Of a stretch of DNA of 64,000 nucleotides, positions 44,419-56,188 are shown piece by piece. The notes under the pieces were generated by a model. That model worked only from the letters and a program-made list of their open reading frames with translations, had not been told where the DNA came from and searched no databases. The translations under genes and the position numbers were made by a program. The DNA comes from Exophiala sp. HKRS030 (taxonomy: Eukaryota > Ascomycota > Eurotiomycetes > Chaetothyriales > Herpotrichiellaceae): positions 248,001 to 312,000 of the forward strand of contig JAHWDD010000014.1 in assembly GCA_023897205.1 (NCBI GenBank). Direction: 5' to 3'. Within the stretch, counting starts at the first letter, position 1. The number at the start of each line of letters is the position of its first letter.

Positions 44419-45669
44419 ATGCTGGCTACTACACCGAGAGTGGCCGCGAGGTCGACTCGCATGCTGAAGCTGCGACAGCCCCTGCCCATTCGATCTCGTC
44501 AGCCATGCCATGCACGTTTCCAATCTACCAGTAGCGGCAATGCTAGCTCTTCATCCACGTCCTCGTCTGGAAGTGGTGGTGCCCTCGTAGGCGGTATTGC
44601 TGGTGGTGCAACAGCTTTCCTCGCGGGTTACCTCTGGTATCACTTTTCAGGGACCAAGTCTATTGTCAATAGCGTTCATCAAGCTCGCTCTTATGTCAAC
44701 ACGGCTTTCAAGAAGACCACCGAGGCCGCGCCAGAACCCAATGAAGCAGTTGAGTGGCTGAAAGACACTGTCAAGACTTATACCAAGATGATCCCGGGGG
44801 CTTCCAAGTATGTCGACTCAGCATTCGATGACCTTGAAAAGATCCGCTCCAAGCACGGGGATGAGGTGGACAAGATCATCAAAGATACATACAATGAACT
44901 TAAAGATGTCACCAACAAAGGCTTCAGTGTCGAGGCAGTGTCACAGGCTTGGGATGTGATTCAGAAGTGCTTCTCGCGCATTTCAGCCCTCGCTGTTGAT
45001 GCAGGCCAGGACATCCTCAATAACCACCCGCAGCTCAAGGAGAAACTTGGCGGCAGCTTCGACCAGTTAAAACAGATGGGAGACCAGTATGGACCGGAAG
45101 CGAAGCAGAAGGCGGACGAGACTTACAATCAGATCCGAGATATCCTGAAAGGGGGAATCGGTCTCGGCACTGTCGGTCAACTTCAAAAGCTTCTGCAAGA
45201 GAAAGTTCAAGAACTGAAGAAGTACGGAGATCAAGCGTGGCAGAAGGGTATCGAGCAGGCCAAGCCGGTCCTGGATAAACAACCTCAGCTAAAAGAGCTC
45301 CTTGAGAATAACAAATCCAAGCTGTTGCAGGGAAATATTGGCCAACTGTGGCAAAAGCTACAAGAGGCTGCTAAGAGCGGCAACACGGAGGATGTCGAGA
45401 AATTCGTCAAGGAGCAGGCCGACAAGTTATCGCAGAAGGCTGGTGGCAGCGGCAGTGGCAGTGGGATCGAGCAGTATCTACACATGATTCCTGGTGGCTC
45501 TGAAATGGGATCCAAGCTGCAGCAGTTGCAAGAGCTCAGTCAAAAGCATGGAAAAGAAGCTGAGAAGCTGGTTAAGAGTGCGATCGACGACGTCACAAAG
45601 GTTCTGTCGCAAAAAGTCGAAGAGGGACAAAAGCTGAAGGAAAAGGCGAAAGAAGATGTAAAGAAGTAA
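44419..45669 (+). CDS. Mitochondrial membrane-anchored helical (LEA/apolipoprotein-like) protein
   Basis: This single exon encodes 416 residues. The N-terminus is a mitochondrial presequence (MLATTPRVAARSTRMLKLRQ..RFQSTSS). A Ser-rich linker leads to a glycine-zipper membrane segment (about 54-76, GGALVGGIAGGATAFLAGYLWYHF). Residues about 80-416 are highly charged amphipathic helices with recurring 11- and 22-residue periodicity (LKEKLGGSFDQLKQMGDQYG, ELLENNKSKLLQGNIGQLW, QELSQKHGKEAEKLVKSAIDD). The composition resembles late-embryogenesis-abundant and apolipoprotein-like proteins. A scaffolding or stress-protective role at the inner membrane is inferred. I do not know a characterised orthologue. 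Confidence 0.78.
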   Translation: MLATTPRVAARSTRMLKLRQPLPIRSRQPCHARFQSTSSGNASSSSTSSSGSGGALVGGIAGGATAFLAGYLWYHFSGTKSIVNSVHQARSYVNTAFKKTTEAAPEPNEAVEWLKDTVKTYTKMIPGASKYVDSAFDDLEKIRSKHGDEVDKIIKDTYNELKDVTNKGFSVEAVSQAWDVIQKCFSRISALAVDAGQDILNNHPQLKEKLGGSFDQLKQMGDQYGPEAKQKADETYNQIRDILKGGIGLGTVGQLQKLLQEKVQELKKYGDQAWQKGIEQAKPVLDKQPQLKELLENNKSKLLQGNIGQLWQKLQEAAKSGNTEDVEKFVKEQADKLSQKAGGSGSGSGIEQYLHMIPGGSEMGSKLQQLQELSQKHGKEAEKLVKSAIDDVTKVLSQKVEEGQKLKEKAKEDVKK

Positions 45670-46117
45670 TGGTCTTCCTTGCCGTAGTGATCATACAATA
45701 TTAATAGCTGGGAAGCTTGATAGCCACGTTTATGCCGACAAAATGGCATTCGGTCACATTACATTGACAGGACCATCCCAAGGATGTGGCTACACCTCTT
45801 CTATGGGAACGAGTGTAACATGATGCGTTGTACAATAGTTGGAGGTAAAGCTGAATGTTAGATGAATATAAATACTGCGAAACCACGACTACGTCAACGG
45901 CGGAATTTCCGCGCAATTACGGATCAATCCGCCAAAGCCAGGAAACATCACACAGAACACTTGACTTGACTCGTACCTAGAGATCTGAGTTCATATTCAG
46001 CAGGGCATGCTTTTATAGTTCGTAAGATTCGTTACAGATTTACCAAGGAACAAGTACTGTCTCGCGGATGATTTTGTGAAGAAAGACCGCATCAAAAGTA
46101 AAGAGAGCCCCGCCGCC
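45670..46117. other. Intergenic
   Basis: These 448 bp lie between two plus-strand genes. The frame of the next gene is open to 46076 without an ATG. No other feature is seen. Confidence 0.5.
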
Positions 46118-47182
46118 ATGAGCACGACACATTCGGCGCCCGGCCGACCCCGACCCAGCACCGTGGCCGAGCACCTCGCGGGCACCGATCAATCGTGGCA
46201 CGGCAAGGTCACCCCGGACGGACCTTTCCCCCCGCAGAAGGGGAGATATCACCTGTACGTCGGGCTGTTCTGCCCGTTCGCCCACCGGGCCAACCTCGTG
46301 CGCCATCTAAAGGGTCTGACCGAGGTCGTCGACGTTTCCGTCGTCAAGCCCTACCCCAAGGGAGACGAGAACGGCTGGCCCGGGTGGAGGTTCCCCGTGA
46401 GCGGCGACGACAGTGACGAGTACCCCGCGGCGACCGTGGACAGACTCTTCGGGAGCAAGTTCCTCCACGAGGTCTACTTCAAGGCGGACCCGGAGTACAA
46501 GGGGCGATACACGGTGCCTCTCCTGTGGGACCGTGAGACGGGGACGGCCGTCAACAACGAGAGCGCCGAGCTCCTCAGGGACCTCCAGACGGGGTTCAAC
46601 GCCATCCTGCCGCGGGAGTACGCCCAGGTCACGCTGTACCCGGAGCACCTGCGCGACAAGATCGACGAGGTGAGTGAATGGATGCAGACCTACCTGAACA
46701 CGGGCGTGTACAAGGCCGGGTTCGCACCGGGCCAGGACGAGTACGACAAGAACGTGGTGCCGGTGTTCGCGGCGCTGAACAAGCTGGAGAAGATGGTGAA
46801 GGAGTACGGCGGTCCATACATCTTGGGCAAGGAGCTTACCGAAGTCGACATCAGGGCGTACGCGACCTTGATACGCTTTGACACAGTCTACGTGCAACAC
46901 TTCAAGTGCAACCTTGGCACAATCAGGCACGACTATCCGCAGTTGAATAACTACCTGAAGAACCTGTACTGGAACGTTCCGGGGTTTAAGGAGACGACCG
47001 ACTTTCGGCACATCAAGGAGAATTACACCAAAAGCCACCACGACATAAACCCAAAGGCCATTACTCCCATGGGTCCCTTCCCCGACGTCGAAGAGGGCTA
47101 CGAACCTGACCTAAGCAAAGTGAGGATCGGCGGTGTCTCCATGCCCGAGGTGGTGGAGTGGGAGAAGAAGCTCTCTGCCTAA
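46118..47182 (+). CDS. Xi-class glutathione transferase (glutathionyl-hydroquinone reductase, ECM4/Gto-like)
   Basis: This single exon encodes 354 residues from the ATG at 46118. The N-terminal half shows WHGKVTPDGPFPPQKGRYHLYVGLFCPFAHR with the catalytic Cys52 in the CP(F/W)AHR motif, then PLLWDRETGTAVNNESAELLRDL, the glutathione-binding loop. The C-terminal helical domain includes GPYILGKELTEVDIRAYATLIRFD and HFKCNLGTIRHDYPQLNNYLK. Family members reduce glutathionyl-hydroquinones by thiol transfer. Residue Phe replaces the more common Trp after Cys-Pro. Codon use differs from neighbours: the first 700 bp use G or C at nearly every third position. Confidence 0.94.
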   Translation: MSTTHSAPGRPRPSTVAEHLAGTDQSWHGKVTPDGPFPPQKGRYHLYVGLFCPFAHRANLVRHLKGLTEVVDVSVVKPYPKGDENGWPGWRFPVSGDDSDEYPAATVDRLFGSKFLHEVYFKADPEYKGRYTVPLLWDRETGTAVNNESAELLRDLQTGFNAILPREYAQVTLYPEHLRDKIDEVSEWMQTYLNTGVYKAGFAPGQDEYDKNVVPVFAALNKLEKMVKEYGGPYILGKELTEVDIRAYATLIRFDTVYVQHFKCNLGTIRHDYPQLNNYLKNLYWNVPGFKETTDFRHIKENYTKSHHDINPKAITPMGPFPDVEEGYEPDLSKVRIGGVSMPEVVEWEKKLSA

Positions 47183-49119
47183 TGCTCCAAACGGCATACG
47201 AATACAGACTACTCATACGGAGTAGAAGCCGCTCTGCAACACAATGATGCCACATTTCATTGCGACATTCGAGCCCAAAAAGTCGAGAACCACCCCCGTC
47301 AAGTCCATGCCTAGTCTGACGATCGTGCAGGGAGCAGGTGATCAGCGGTGAGGATTTGTACTTTACGTGCAAGAGAGGAGTCGGACGATCATGACTTGTC
47401 GTGAGCTCCCTGGTTCTGGGTGGCTTATCTCGTTTCCTGATTGATTCCAAGAGAATGCTTCGAGAACCGCTTGCTGGATACGAGGTTTGTGAATGGTGGT
47501 CGAGGAGTGCGCGATGGAGTGCGCGAATTTGAAGATGAAACGACGATGGGATACTGCTCTTGATTACAAGACTTCTTCGCCATCGAATTTGTTGGTGCAG
47601 AAGAAGAAATGGATGATTGTTCGAAGGACAGGCGTAATCCACTGGAAAACAATCAATCGTCCATTCCCCAGTGTAATCGAAATGAAGATATAAAGACCCA
47701 ATAAGCGTTGCGAAATCAAGGACAAGGGGAAGAGTCAGGGATGCCACCGACCAGTCGCGTAATTTAGCATATCACCCTATAGGCATAGTTTAGTCGCCTC
47801 CAGGAGTCTCTGAGGATCCCCATTTGCCTCTAAACGGCCTCTAAGGGCGTCCAAGGACCTCCAAGGACCTCTAGGGAGTCGACTGCACCAGGCGCCAGCA
47901 CCGATTGAGCGCTTACTGACCGCCTAGAAACACCACCGCCTTCATCAAATTTCTCTTGCGCAGCTTCAACCACTTGTGAGAATGTGCATTATTCGTTTCC
48001 GTGTGTTTATTGTGATTGTGTCAACAATGCATCCAAGATGAAATGGCACAAATAATGCTCAGCCACTGTCGCTGTCAGTGTCATTCTCGTGGTATTCCCG
48101 CCGTGGCCCATGGACAATTCGGTCCAAGCTTGAACGACCACTGGAGATCGTTGCTGCTACCTCGACCTGATACCAAACCTCTCTCAGTCTAGTTGGCGGC
48201 AAGGGACGCTCTCAATCAGCCTCCTGGCCCATCTCACCCCACAAGTCACACTGAACCCATGTCTTGTGGCTCCTGGTGGCGGGCAGTTGATCTGCTTCCA
48301 GCTTAACATGGTGGAGATGGACGCGACGACACCTTGTTCTGCAAAACAATTTTGTCTTGTGCTCGCAATAATCCGACCATGTCCGGAGTAGTGCAGCTTG
48401 GAATCAACGATGCGAAGGCTCCTGCAATAGAATTTGCAGGCGAGTTTCGGACCATCTTCTCAAGGATAGAACGGTGGAGGTAAGGATTGCTGGTGACAGC
48501 ACGGTACATTTGGACTGCGATTCGAGAACAAAACATGGCCCCCGGTCACGGCACCTGTCAATGCATGTGCTCGTCTTACCATTCGACCCAATTTCACTGC
48601 CTCGCAGACCTCCATTTCTCCTGGCTAGCATCGAGGCTAATGAGCTTGACCAGACTCTGATCGACACTGGTGGCCATTACCGCAATTCAATCACCCTGGT
48701 CGTGTCTAGCCTCGAACTTCCGCAAGCCTCATCTCTCACCCCCGGTCCTCAGTAGTCCATTTTCCAAAGGCCTAGTTGGTCGGGTGGAAAATTATGTCCG
48801 GCGTCTAACAGATGTTGCTCCGTTGCTAGCTAATGGACAGTGTCATTTCGTTTGTTTGAACACCAGAAGCGACCTCGAACCTGTCCTCCATCTCGCTTGA
48901 TCACCACGTTTGATTCCGGGCCTGGTGACCACTATCTTTAACGGAGCCATGTCCCAGCTTGTGTTTCGATAATCCTGTTGGACTCCCTCGTCGACGTTTG
49001 CGCAGGTCGAATACCTCTTACGAGCAGGAACATAACAATTGAATGAATTCGAGATAAGTGGAAAGGCGCAAGGACAAGCCAGGAACACGCAGGAACGCCT
49101 CGAGCGAGCGGAAGGAACC
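47183..49119. other. Intergenic, 1.9 kb, small tandem repeats
   Basis: No supported gene is present. A TACGGAGTA word at 47216-47224 follows the stop of the transferase. Around 47815-47880 there are short imperfect tandem units of the type CCAAGGACCT and GCCTCTAA. Open frames on both strands lack motifs. Confidence 0.45.
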
Positions 49120-51627
49120 ATGCAAGCGGCCCCAAGAGATGCGAATGCCTCCCCTGGCATCAAATGCTCGAACTGCGGTCAAGATATCGATATGGCAGCA
49201 ATTTCGGAGCACATATGCGGAACAAGCACACCAGGTAACCTTGGGACAACGTTTTCTGCCAGGACACACGATGCTGACTTTTCCAGCGGTATCTCTACCT
49301 CCACCATTTCTCCCTCGAACAGATTCATCCCAAAGCTTGGGCAAGCCGAGAGTAACAAGGCCTCCGTTACCAAAGATTGATGCTGCAGCTGCTTGTTCGT
49401 GGTCACCTTTGCTCGAAATATTCACCCGAAAGCTGACAATGAATTAGTTCGACCACCAGTCTTTCAAGGCGAGCTCACCCCGGCAAGCAGTGGACACAGC
49501 TCAATGGTTTCACCGTTGAGTGCGACTTCCGGACCACGCTCACCATGGCCCGTAGTGCGCAAAGGTTCGCTGTCGGTCTCACGCCGGCCACCATCTCCAG
49601 AACTCACGAACCTCGACTGTGCCTTTCCCCCCTTTCCGCTCCCATCACGGTCCACCACGACCAAAAAAAGAGACAGATCTGCCACTCAGAGAAGCGACAC
49701 GCTCCGTTCACGGTCTCGAGACGCTTCTACATCGTCGAGGCAGCCTGGCCGCATGGGTCAATTGTCAAGAGCAGGGTCGTCAAACAACCTCCCGCAGACC
49801 GCTCTGGACGCTCAGCTCACAGATAGACGCCGACCGTCGACGCCATCAAGCAGAAAGGACTCGGTGAGCACAATGAGCGACAGTCGCCAACAAAGCCGTC
49901 AGCAAAGTCTCGAAAAGCTCCCAGAGCTTCAAATCACTTTGTCAGAAGAACCACGGCCAATGACGGCGTCACCAACAAAGCCCAATGAGATATTTCAGGC
50001 CCCGAGAATGCCACCACCACTCTTCAGATCTAATACAGAGCCCTCTTTGCAATCATCACCACTCGATCCAGGTCTAAGTGCCTTTAATTTCGGCACCAGC
50101 CAAAATACTATGATACAACCAACCGAAACTAATAACGATTTAATATTTAATTCATCCCGTATCGAGGATAAACCCAGGCTGGACAGCCAGCCCTCATACA
50201 AATCTAAAGCACCACCTCCGATCTCTGGCCAACCGACACTACCTACTCTCAGCAAGATGAGATCGCCAACAGCACCGCAGCCTGCCTCACCTGGTGTATT
50301 TTCAGCCACCTTTGGGAAAATCTTTGGTCGCCGCCCGTCCCAGTCAATTAACTCTCGACGTTCTGTCGTAAGACAAGCTCTGAGTGACGAGCCAGACATC
50401 TATGAGGATCGAGCCGACAGCCAAAGTGTGTTTAGTCCAGATAGTGATAGGTCCTTCCTGACAGCTGAACCATCGCCAATGTTACCGGTTACTCCCCTGA
50501 CCCCCGTGCACGAAGAAGCTCTGAAGGCACTCGAGGGAGAGATACCTGCTCCGACGGTTGCACCTGTAGTAGTTGTCGAACCTACAACAGAACAAGAGGC
50601 CCACGAAAATGCCCCTGTCACACAATTCGAGCCCGTCAAGCACCCCCGAATTTCAACAATTGTGGAAGAACTTCCGGTCCGCATGACAGCTCCAGAGAAC
50701 GACAGTACGCGGCGGGACTCTATCGACTCTGCTTCCTCCTACGGCTCGATTGGCTTTTCCGAACATAGTTCCAGCTCAAGGTCTAGTTCGCCTCAGACTG
50801 ATTCTTTGCACCTTAAACCCTCCGACCCGTCGATTTCCGGCCAGCTGAAGACGGAAGATGTCGACATCCCAGCACCACTGCGACCGCGAATGCCACCCGT
50901 TCCTGTAGACGCAGCCACCGAGTCCGCTTCCCAGCAAGATGATTTGGCCCGACCCGAGGACCTAATCAAGCCTGATGTTTTAGCATCCCGGGTGCCCGGG
51001 TTAAGCCCCACGCTACCGAACATTTCCACAGAACCCGTGCCATCTGAAATGTCAGGGCCACCCTTGACGCCCAAAGCCAAAAGCACTACCCCCAATAAGG
51101 GTACATGTCGAGGCTGCTCGAAACTGATCCTGGTTACGCAAAAGTCGGTTTCCAGCGCGGACGGATTGCTAAGTGGTAGATACCACAAAGAGTGCTTTGT
51201 CTGCCATACCTGCAAGGCGCCATTTCCAACTGCTGAGTTCTATGTCCACAATGATCATCCTTATTGTGCCCATCACTACCACGAATTAGAGAATTCACTA
51301 TGTGCTACATGCGGCAAAGGAATTGAAGGTCTGTACATGGAAACGGCAAATGTGGCGGGTCGAGGCAAGGAAAAGCACCATCCCGAGTGCCTGAAATGCA
51401 CCACTTGTCATGTGCGGCTCGATCACGACTACTTTGAACTTTCCGGCCGGGTGTACTGCGAAAGGGATGCGTTCCGACTTGCCAGCCTGCCCAAATCTCG
51501 AGACAATATGCCCAGTCGGCCTAGCCCCTTGATCCGGGAATACATCAGCAGCGGACAAGATCCGGGGATGATCAAGGGAAGAAACTTCCCGGAACGGAGG
51601 GTGACCAGGTTGATGAACATGACATGA
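49120..51627 (+). CDS. pxlA: Paxillin-like LIM-domain protein (PxlA/Pxl1)
   Basis: Exons 49120-49234, 49287-49394 and 49448-51627 give 800 residues. The N-terminal CSNCGQDIDMAAISEHIC motif is a small putative metal site seen in fungal PxlA. The second intron (donor GTTCGT) is less certain but yields the family-like IDAAAAFRPPVFQGELTP. A long disordered Ser/Pro-rich region follows. Two LIM domains occupy the C-terminus: the first from about residue 628 (CRGCSKLI...YHKECFVCHTC...YCAHHYHE) and the second from about 694 (CATCGKGIEG...HHPECLKCTTC...YCERDAF). Pxl1 acts at the cytokinetic ring and polarity sites with Rho GTPases and Cdc15-type F-BAR proteins. Confidence 0.9.
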
Positions 51628-54424
51628 ATTTATGTAGTCAAATTGCAGTACAATACGATTTAGCGGGTGGCGCGACTGGGAGCGTTTTATAGGGATAGGA
51701 CTCTTCTTCATTCTTTGGACTGGGCGATTATGATCTGCTGGGCAGAATGTCAGAGTGGTTCGAGGATTGCACGACGGAAAACGAGGATTCATGCTACCAA
51801 CAGAATATCAGAATGCGTCCTGCAGGACTCTCGCTCCTGTTTGTTGTTGGGTGGATCGAGTCAGTCGAGCAGCGGAGATATCTGATATACAATATCCTTC
51901 GGATGCAAGTGTTTGTGTGGAACCACAAGTAGTGCCTTTAGCAGTGCTTTCTACATTGCGCCCTAAATCTGCATCCCGTCCCTATTCTGGAATGGCTGCT
52001 CGGGTGTTATGCAGCCAGGATGCTTACTGTATCACGTGAAATCGAAGCTAGCGCGGCCAGTAGATGTGTCGGTATGCGTGTTTGGGCTCCGATCAACCAG
52101 GCATTTCCGGCGAGCACACTTAGATGGGGAATTACACGTCTCTCCATCACGAACAAGATGACCAGATTTGAGATCAGACTTGCCTGTTCACAGTGTGTGC
52201 GGATGTATGCAGATAGGCAAGAGACATGTGATGATAAGGGTCCTCAGTGATTCCAAAACGGCGAGAAAGTCGGCGTGGGACAGAAAAGAAGATCGCTAGC
52301 AACGGCAGATGGAAGGACGCCGGGTGGGAGTTTGCTGTTGTACAGGCTGGATTCCGCCGGATATGAAGACTGGATTCGGAGGGCTGCGGATGGGATGATT
52401 GGCTTGAGGGACGCTATGAATACGGGCGCTGAGGCACAATTTCTGCAGATCGAATGCAGTCTTTGAAGACGGCGGCTTGCAAGTGACCAACATGGCTGCA
52501 GATAACACGTACACCGTCTCTGCATTGCGTCCAGCATCTTTCTCTTTGAAAATTTGAACTAGGGCTGGTTGACGTGGGAGGGTACGAGTACGAGAAAGGT
52601 CAATTTGAAAACAGAAAAAAAGACTCAGATGATCTGGAGCAATGTTTGTGGGAGAACAGCAGGTGTTGTATCGTTGAACATCAGAACAAAGACCGCGATA
52701 GGTATAACTGGTGACTTTTGGGAGTATGAGTACTGTAGATTAATAGGTAAAGAGTACGATGCGAGTACTAGGATTCGTAGCGTTGAGTGTGTTGACTGAG
52801 GCCTGACCTCGGGTGGGACAACAAAAATAATTGCCCCTCGGTTGGTGTGTTTTTTGATTCCTTTCTCTTGCTCGCTTATCGATACGAGGAGAGGGGCGAG
52901 AACGAGGGCGCAGAAAGTGGGATGAGAATTACTGTACGGAGTACGGAGTAGTCTACGGTACAAACATGATTTCCCTGCGCCTCGTCCACTCACTACTACT
53001 ACCACTACTACTACCACTACCAGTACGAAGAGTACCACTCACTCACTGACTATGTCCTGTACTCCATACGACTGCAGCACAAGTCTGGTAGGGGTACAAG
53101 GATTCCACAGAGAGATACGAGCTTCCCAACAAGTCACCAATGATCCCCGTGATATCCTGAGCCCAGAGATTAGGAAGAAAATCGGAGTCGGGGCGTTTTT
53201 GCTGTCCTTTTCGTTTTCGTTCTCGTGGCTCCATCCTGGCTCCTCCAAGCGTATGATTGTTTGTCCGTCTTAGCGGTGAGGATAACGAAGAAAAACATGT
53301 CCTCATCCCATTAGTCATGCGAGACTTGACAGCAGTGCCAGACGCCCAGACTACAGCTCTTAGCAAGGAGGAGAGCGTGGAGATGGAAGAGAGGGAGAGA
53401 TACTGTGAACAAAAGATTGGGCATTGGGCAATGGACACCTGTGCACTGGAGACCTTTGGCCCGGTACGTACAGCACAAGATGAGCACTAGAACGCAGAGG
53501 TACGGAGTACTTCACCTACCGCAGTCCATTGTTCAGTATCAGTGCTTTTTTACTCGTACCTGATGCTCCATAAGTAATGAATCTAGGTAGATAGATGTGC
53601 GGTAAGTAATTTAGCTACCTACTGTACTCGTACCCGCTGGACTCTGTTTCTGCCTAGCACCCGTACCAGAATCTCCTGTACCTTCCGTGCGTGAGTACAG
53701 AACTTACAAAACCCCGTCAGATTTCTCCCTTTCTCTTCTCTTTTTTTCTCTCCTACACTCAACTCAACTTCATTATACCAACTCTACCAACCACAACACA
53801 AAAAAAACCCACAGATCGCTGCCCGGCGGTGGTCTTTACCCTCAATCCTCCCTTCATAACCATCAGATCACTTTCGAGTGGTCTGTCCAACCGCCAAGAC
53901 GTTTTCCAACTTGTTGCCCTCGTAAGTCCCCTGGTCCCCCATCGTTTTTCCCCCTCGTCCTACGCCCCCCAACAACCCTGGTCGGGAGCCCTGGTCAGGG
54001 CCCTGTCGCTCCCTACCAAACTCGTGCTGGTACCTGCATGTCATCGATCCCGGATATGTATTATCTGGCTTCCGTCAAGCGCGTGGCCCCCGGTCAAATC
54101 GTACCTCATCCGGTCTGATTTCGACACACATCTGCGGTCGGCCGCTCGTCTGATTCACTTTGCATCTTTTCCATCGTCGACAATGCCAGTCTCGATCCAA
54201 ATCCACCTCGTTTTCCCAATGTTTGCTATCGCGATGGCTGCTGATCCGTCAACTCGCAGGTCTCACCACCCGTTCAACGGTAGCCGACGCTCTTCCCCTC
54301 CTGGAGGAGCATCGGAAGCACCCAAAACACAGTAAATTGGCTATAAATTAGACCACTGCGTCAAACCTCAATACTCTTTTTTCCAATCACTCTTTGGCCA
54401 ATTTCAAGCCTTTCCAAAGACGCC
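51628..54424. other. Intergenic, 2.8 kb, promoter and leader region of INO1
   Basis: No coding exon is supported. The region has four TACGGAGTA-type words (52935, 52942, 53501 and near-matches), an ACTACTACC microsatellite near 52990-53020, a TCACGTGA palindrome at 52032-52039, and long C/T-rich tracts at 53700-54000 as expected just upstream of a strongly expressed fungal gene. GTAAGT at about 53918 and several AG sites allow a leader intron. Confidence 0.5.
52935..52950 (+). repeat. Tandem TACGGAGTA words
   Basis: Two overlapping exact copies (52935-52943 and 52942-52950) of a 9-bp word that occurs at least ten times in the window, always outside genes. Confidence 0.7.
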
Positions 54425-56188
54425 ATGGCACCTCACGCAGAAGTCGGCGTCGGCTCCATGAACGGGTACAGTGCAACCGCAACTTCCTCACCGCAGGACT
54501 TTTTCACCGTCGACTCGCCCAATGTCAAGTACACCGACGACAAGATCGAAAGCAAGTATGTCTATCGCACCACTGCTGTCACCAAGGGTGCCGATGGCAA
54601 GTACAAGGCCGCTCCCAAGGAAACCGTCTACGATTTCCAGGTCGACCGCAAGGTTCCCAGGACCGGTATGATGTTGGTGGGCTGGGGTGGCAACAACGGT
54701 TCCACCGTCACCGCAGGTATCATCGCCAACCGCCGCAACCTCGCCTGGGACACCCGTGAAGGTCCGCGCGCCGCCAACTACTACGGCTCCGTCATCATGG
54801 GCTCGACCATGAAGTTGGGCACCGATGCCGAGACTGCCGAGGAGATCAACATCCCCTTCCACAACGTCTTGCCCATGGTGCACCCCAACGACCTGGTCGT
54901 CGGTGGCTGGGACATTAGCAGCATGAACATTGCCGCCGCCATGGACCGCGCTCAGGTCCTGGAACCCACATTGAAGGCCCAGGTGTACAAGGAGATGTCC
55001 CAGATGAAGCCATTGCCAAGCATCTACTACCCTGACTTCATTGCCGCCAACCAGGGTGATCGTGCGGACAACGTTCTGCCAGGTTCCAAGGCGTGCATGG
55101 CTCACGTGGAACAGATCAGAAAGGACATCAGGTATGTAAAACAAATCTTGGATGACACTTCCGGGATGTTTCCGTGGTGCTACAGCGTCATGCAGAGTGT
55201 CTACTGACATTGTTGTGCTATAGCGATTTCAAGGCGCAAAACAACTTGGACAAGGTCATTGTCATGTGGACCGCCAACACGGAACGTTATGCCGACATCA
55301 TCCCCGGCGTCAACGACACTGCCGAGAACTTGATGAAGGCCATCGAGACCGGCCACGAAGAAGTCTCTCCTTCGACCGTCTTCTCTGTGGCTTGTATCCT
55401 CGACAAGGTCCCCTTCATCAACGGTTCTCCTCAGAACACCTTTGTGCCAGGTGCCATCGACCTTGCTGAGAAGCACGGTGCGTTCATCGGTGGTGATGAC
55501 TTCAAGTCTGGCCAGACCAAGATGAAGTCCGCATTGGTTGACTTTTTGATCAATGCCGGTATCAAGCTCACTTCCATCTCCAGCTACAACCATCTGGGCA
55601 ACAATGACGGCAAGAACTTGTCGTCGCAGAAGCAATTCCGCTCCAAGGAGATCTCCAAGAGCAATGTTGTCGACGACATGGTCGCAGCCAACTCTGTCTT
55701 GTACAAGAAGGACGAGCATCCGGACCACTGCGTCGTAATCAAGTACATGCCAGCAGTCGGCGACAACAAGCGTGCTCTCGATGAGTACTATGCTGAGATC
55801 TTCCTTGGTGGTCACCAAACCATCAGCATCTTCAACGTGTGCGAGGACTCTTTGCTCGCATCGCCATTGATCATTGACTTGGTCGTTGTCGCCGAAATGA
55901 TGACTCGTATCTCATGGAAGAGTGAAGCAGCTGGTGATTACAAGGGTTTCCACAGTGTATTGAGTATCTTGAGCTACATGCTCAAGGTGAGTCACCGACC
56001 CCAGAAACAGTTCCATCTCTACACAATCAACTAACGTTGTACCTTTTTAATAGGCACCGCTCACTCCTCCTGGCACGCCTGTCGTCAACGCCTTGGCCAA
56101 GCAGCGAAGTGCCTTGACCAACATCTTCCGTGCCTGTGTCGGTCTTCAACCCGAGTCCGATATGACCCTCGAACACAAGCTGTTCTAG
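54425..56188 (+). CDS. INO1: Myo-inositol-1-phosphate synthase
   Basis: Exons 54425-55131, 55224-55986 and 56054-56188 give 534 residues, full length for the family. The NAD-binding segment GWGGNNGST starts near residue 86. Later hallmarks are [62 protein letters not shown], and the catalytic lysine region SKSNVVDDM with [10 protein letters not shown]. The C-terminus reads [14 protein letters not shown]. The enzyme converts glucose 6-phosphate to inositol 3-phosphate, the committed step of inositol synthesis, in the cytosol. In yeasts it is repressed by inositol through UASINO elements; I did not find a convincing element close to this start. Confidence 0.97.

Noticed and set aside
46307..47041. 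Long minus-strand frame (about 244 codons) opposite the glutathione transferase
   Set aside because: It is an antisense shadow caused by very high GC3 of the sense gene; the sense frame has clear family motifs.
52030..52042. CACGTGAAAT, close to the yeast UASINO core
   Set aside because: It is 2.4 kb upstream of INO1, beyond usual fungal promoter range, and differs from the CATGTGAAAT consensus; probably chance.
54488..55818. Long minus-strand frames opposite INO1
   Set aside because: They are shadows of the strongly biased INO1 coding sequence with no motifs of their own.
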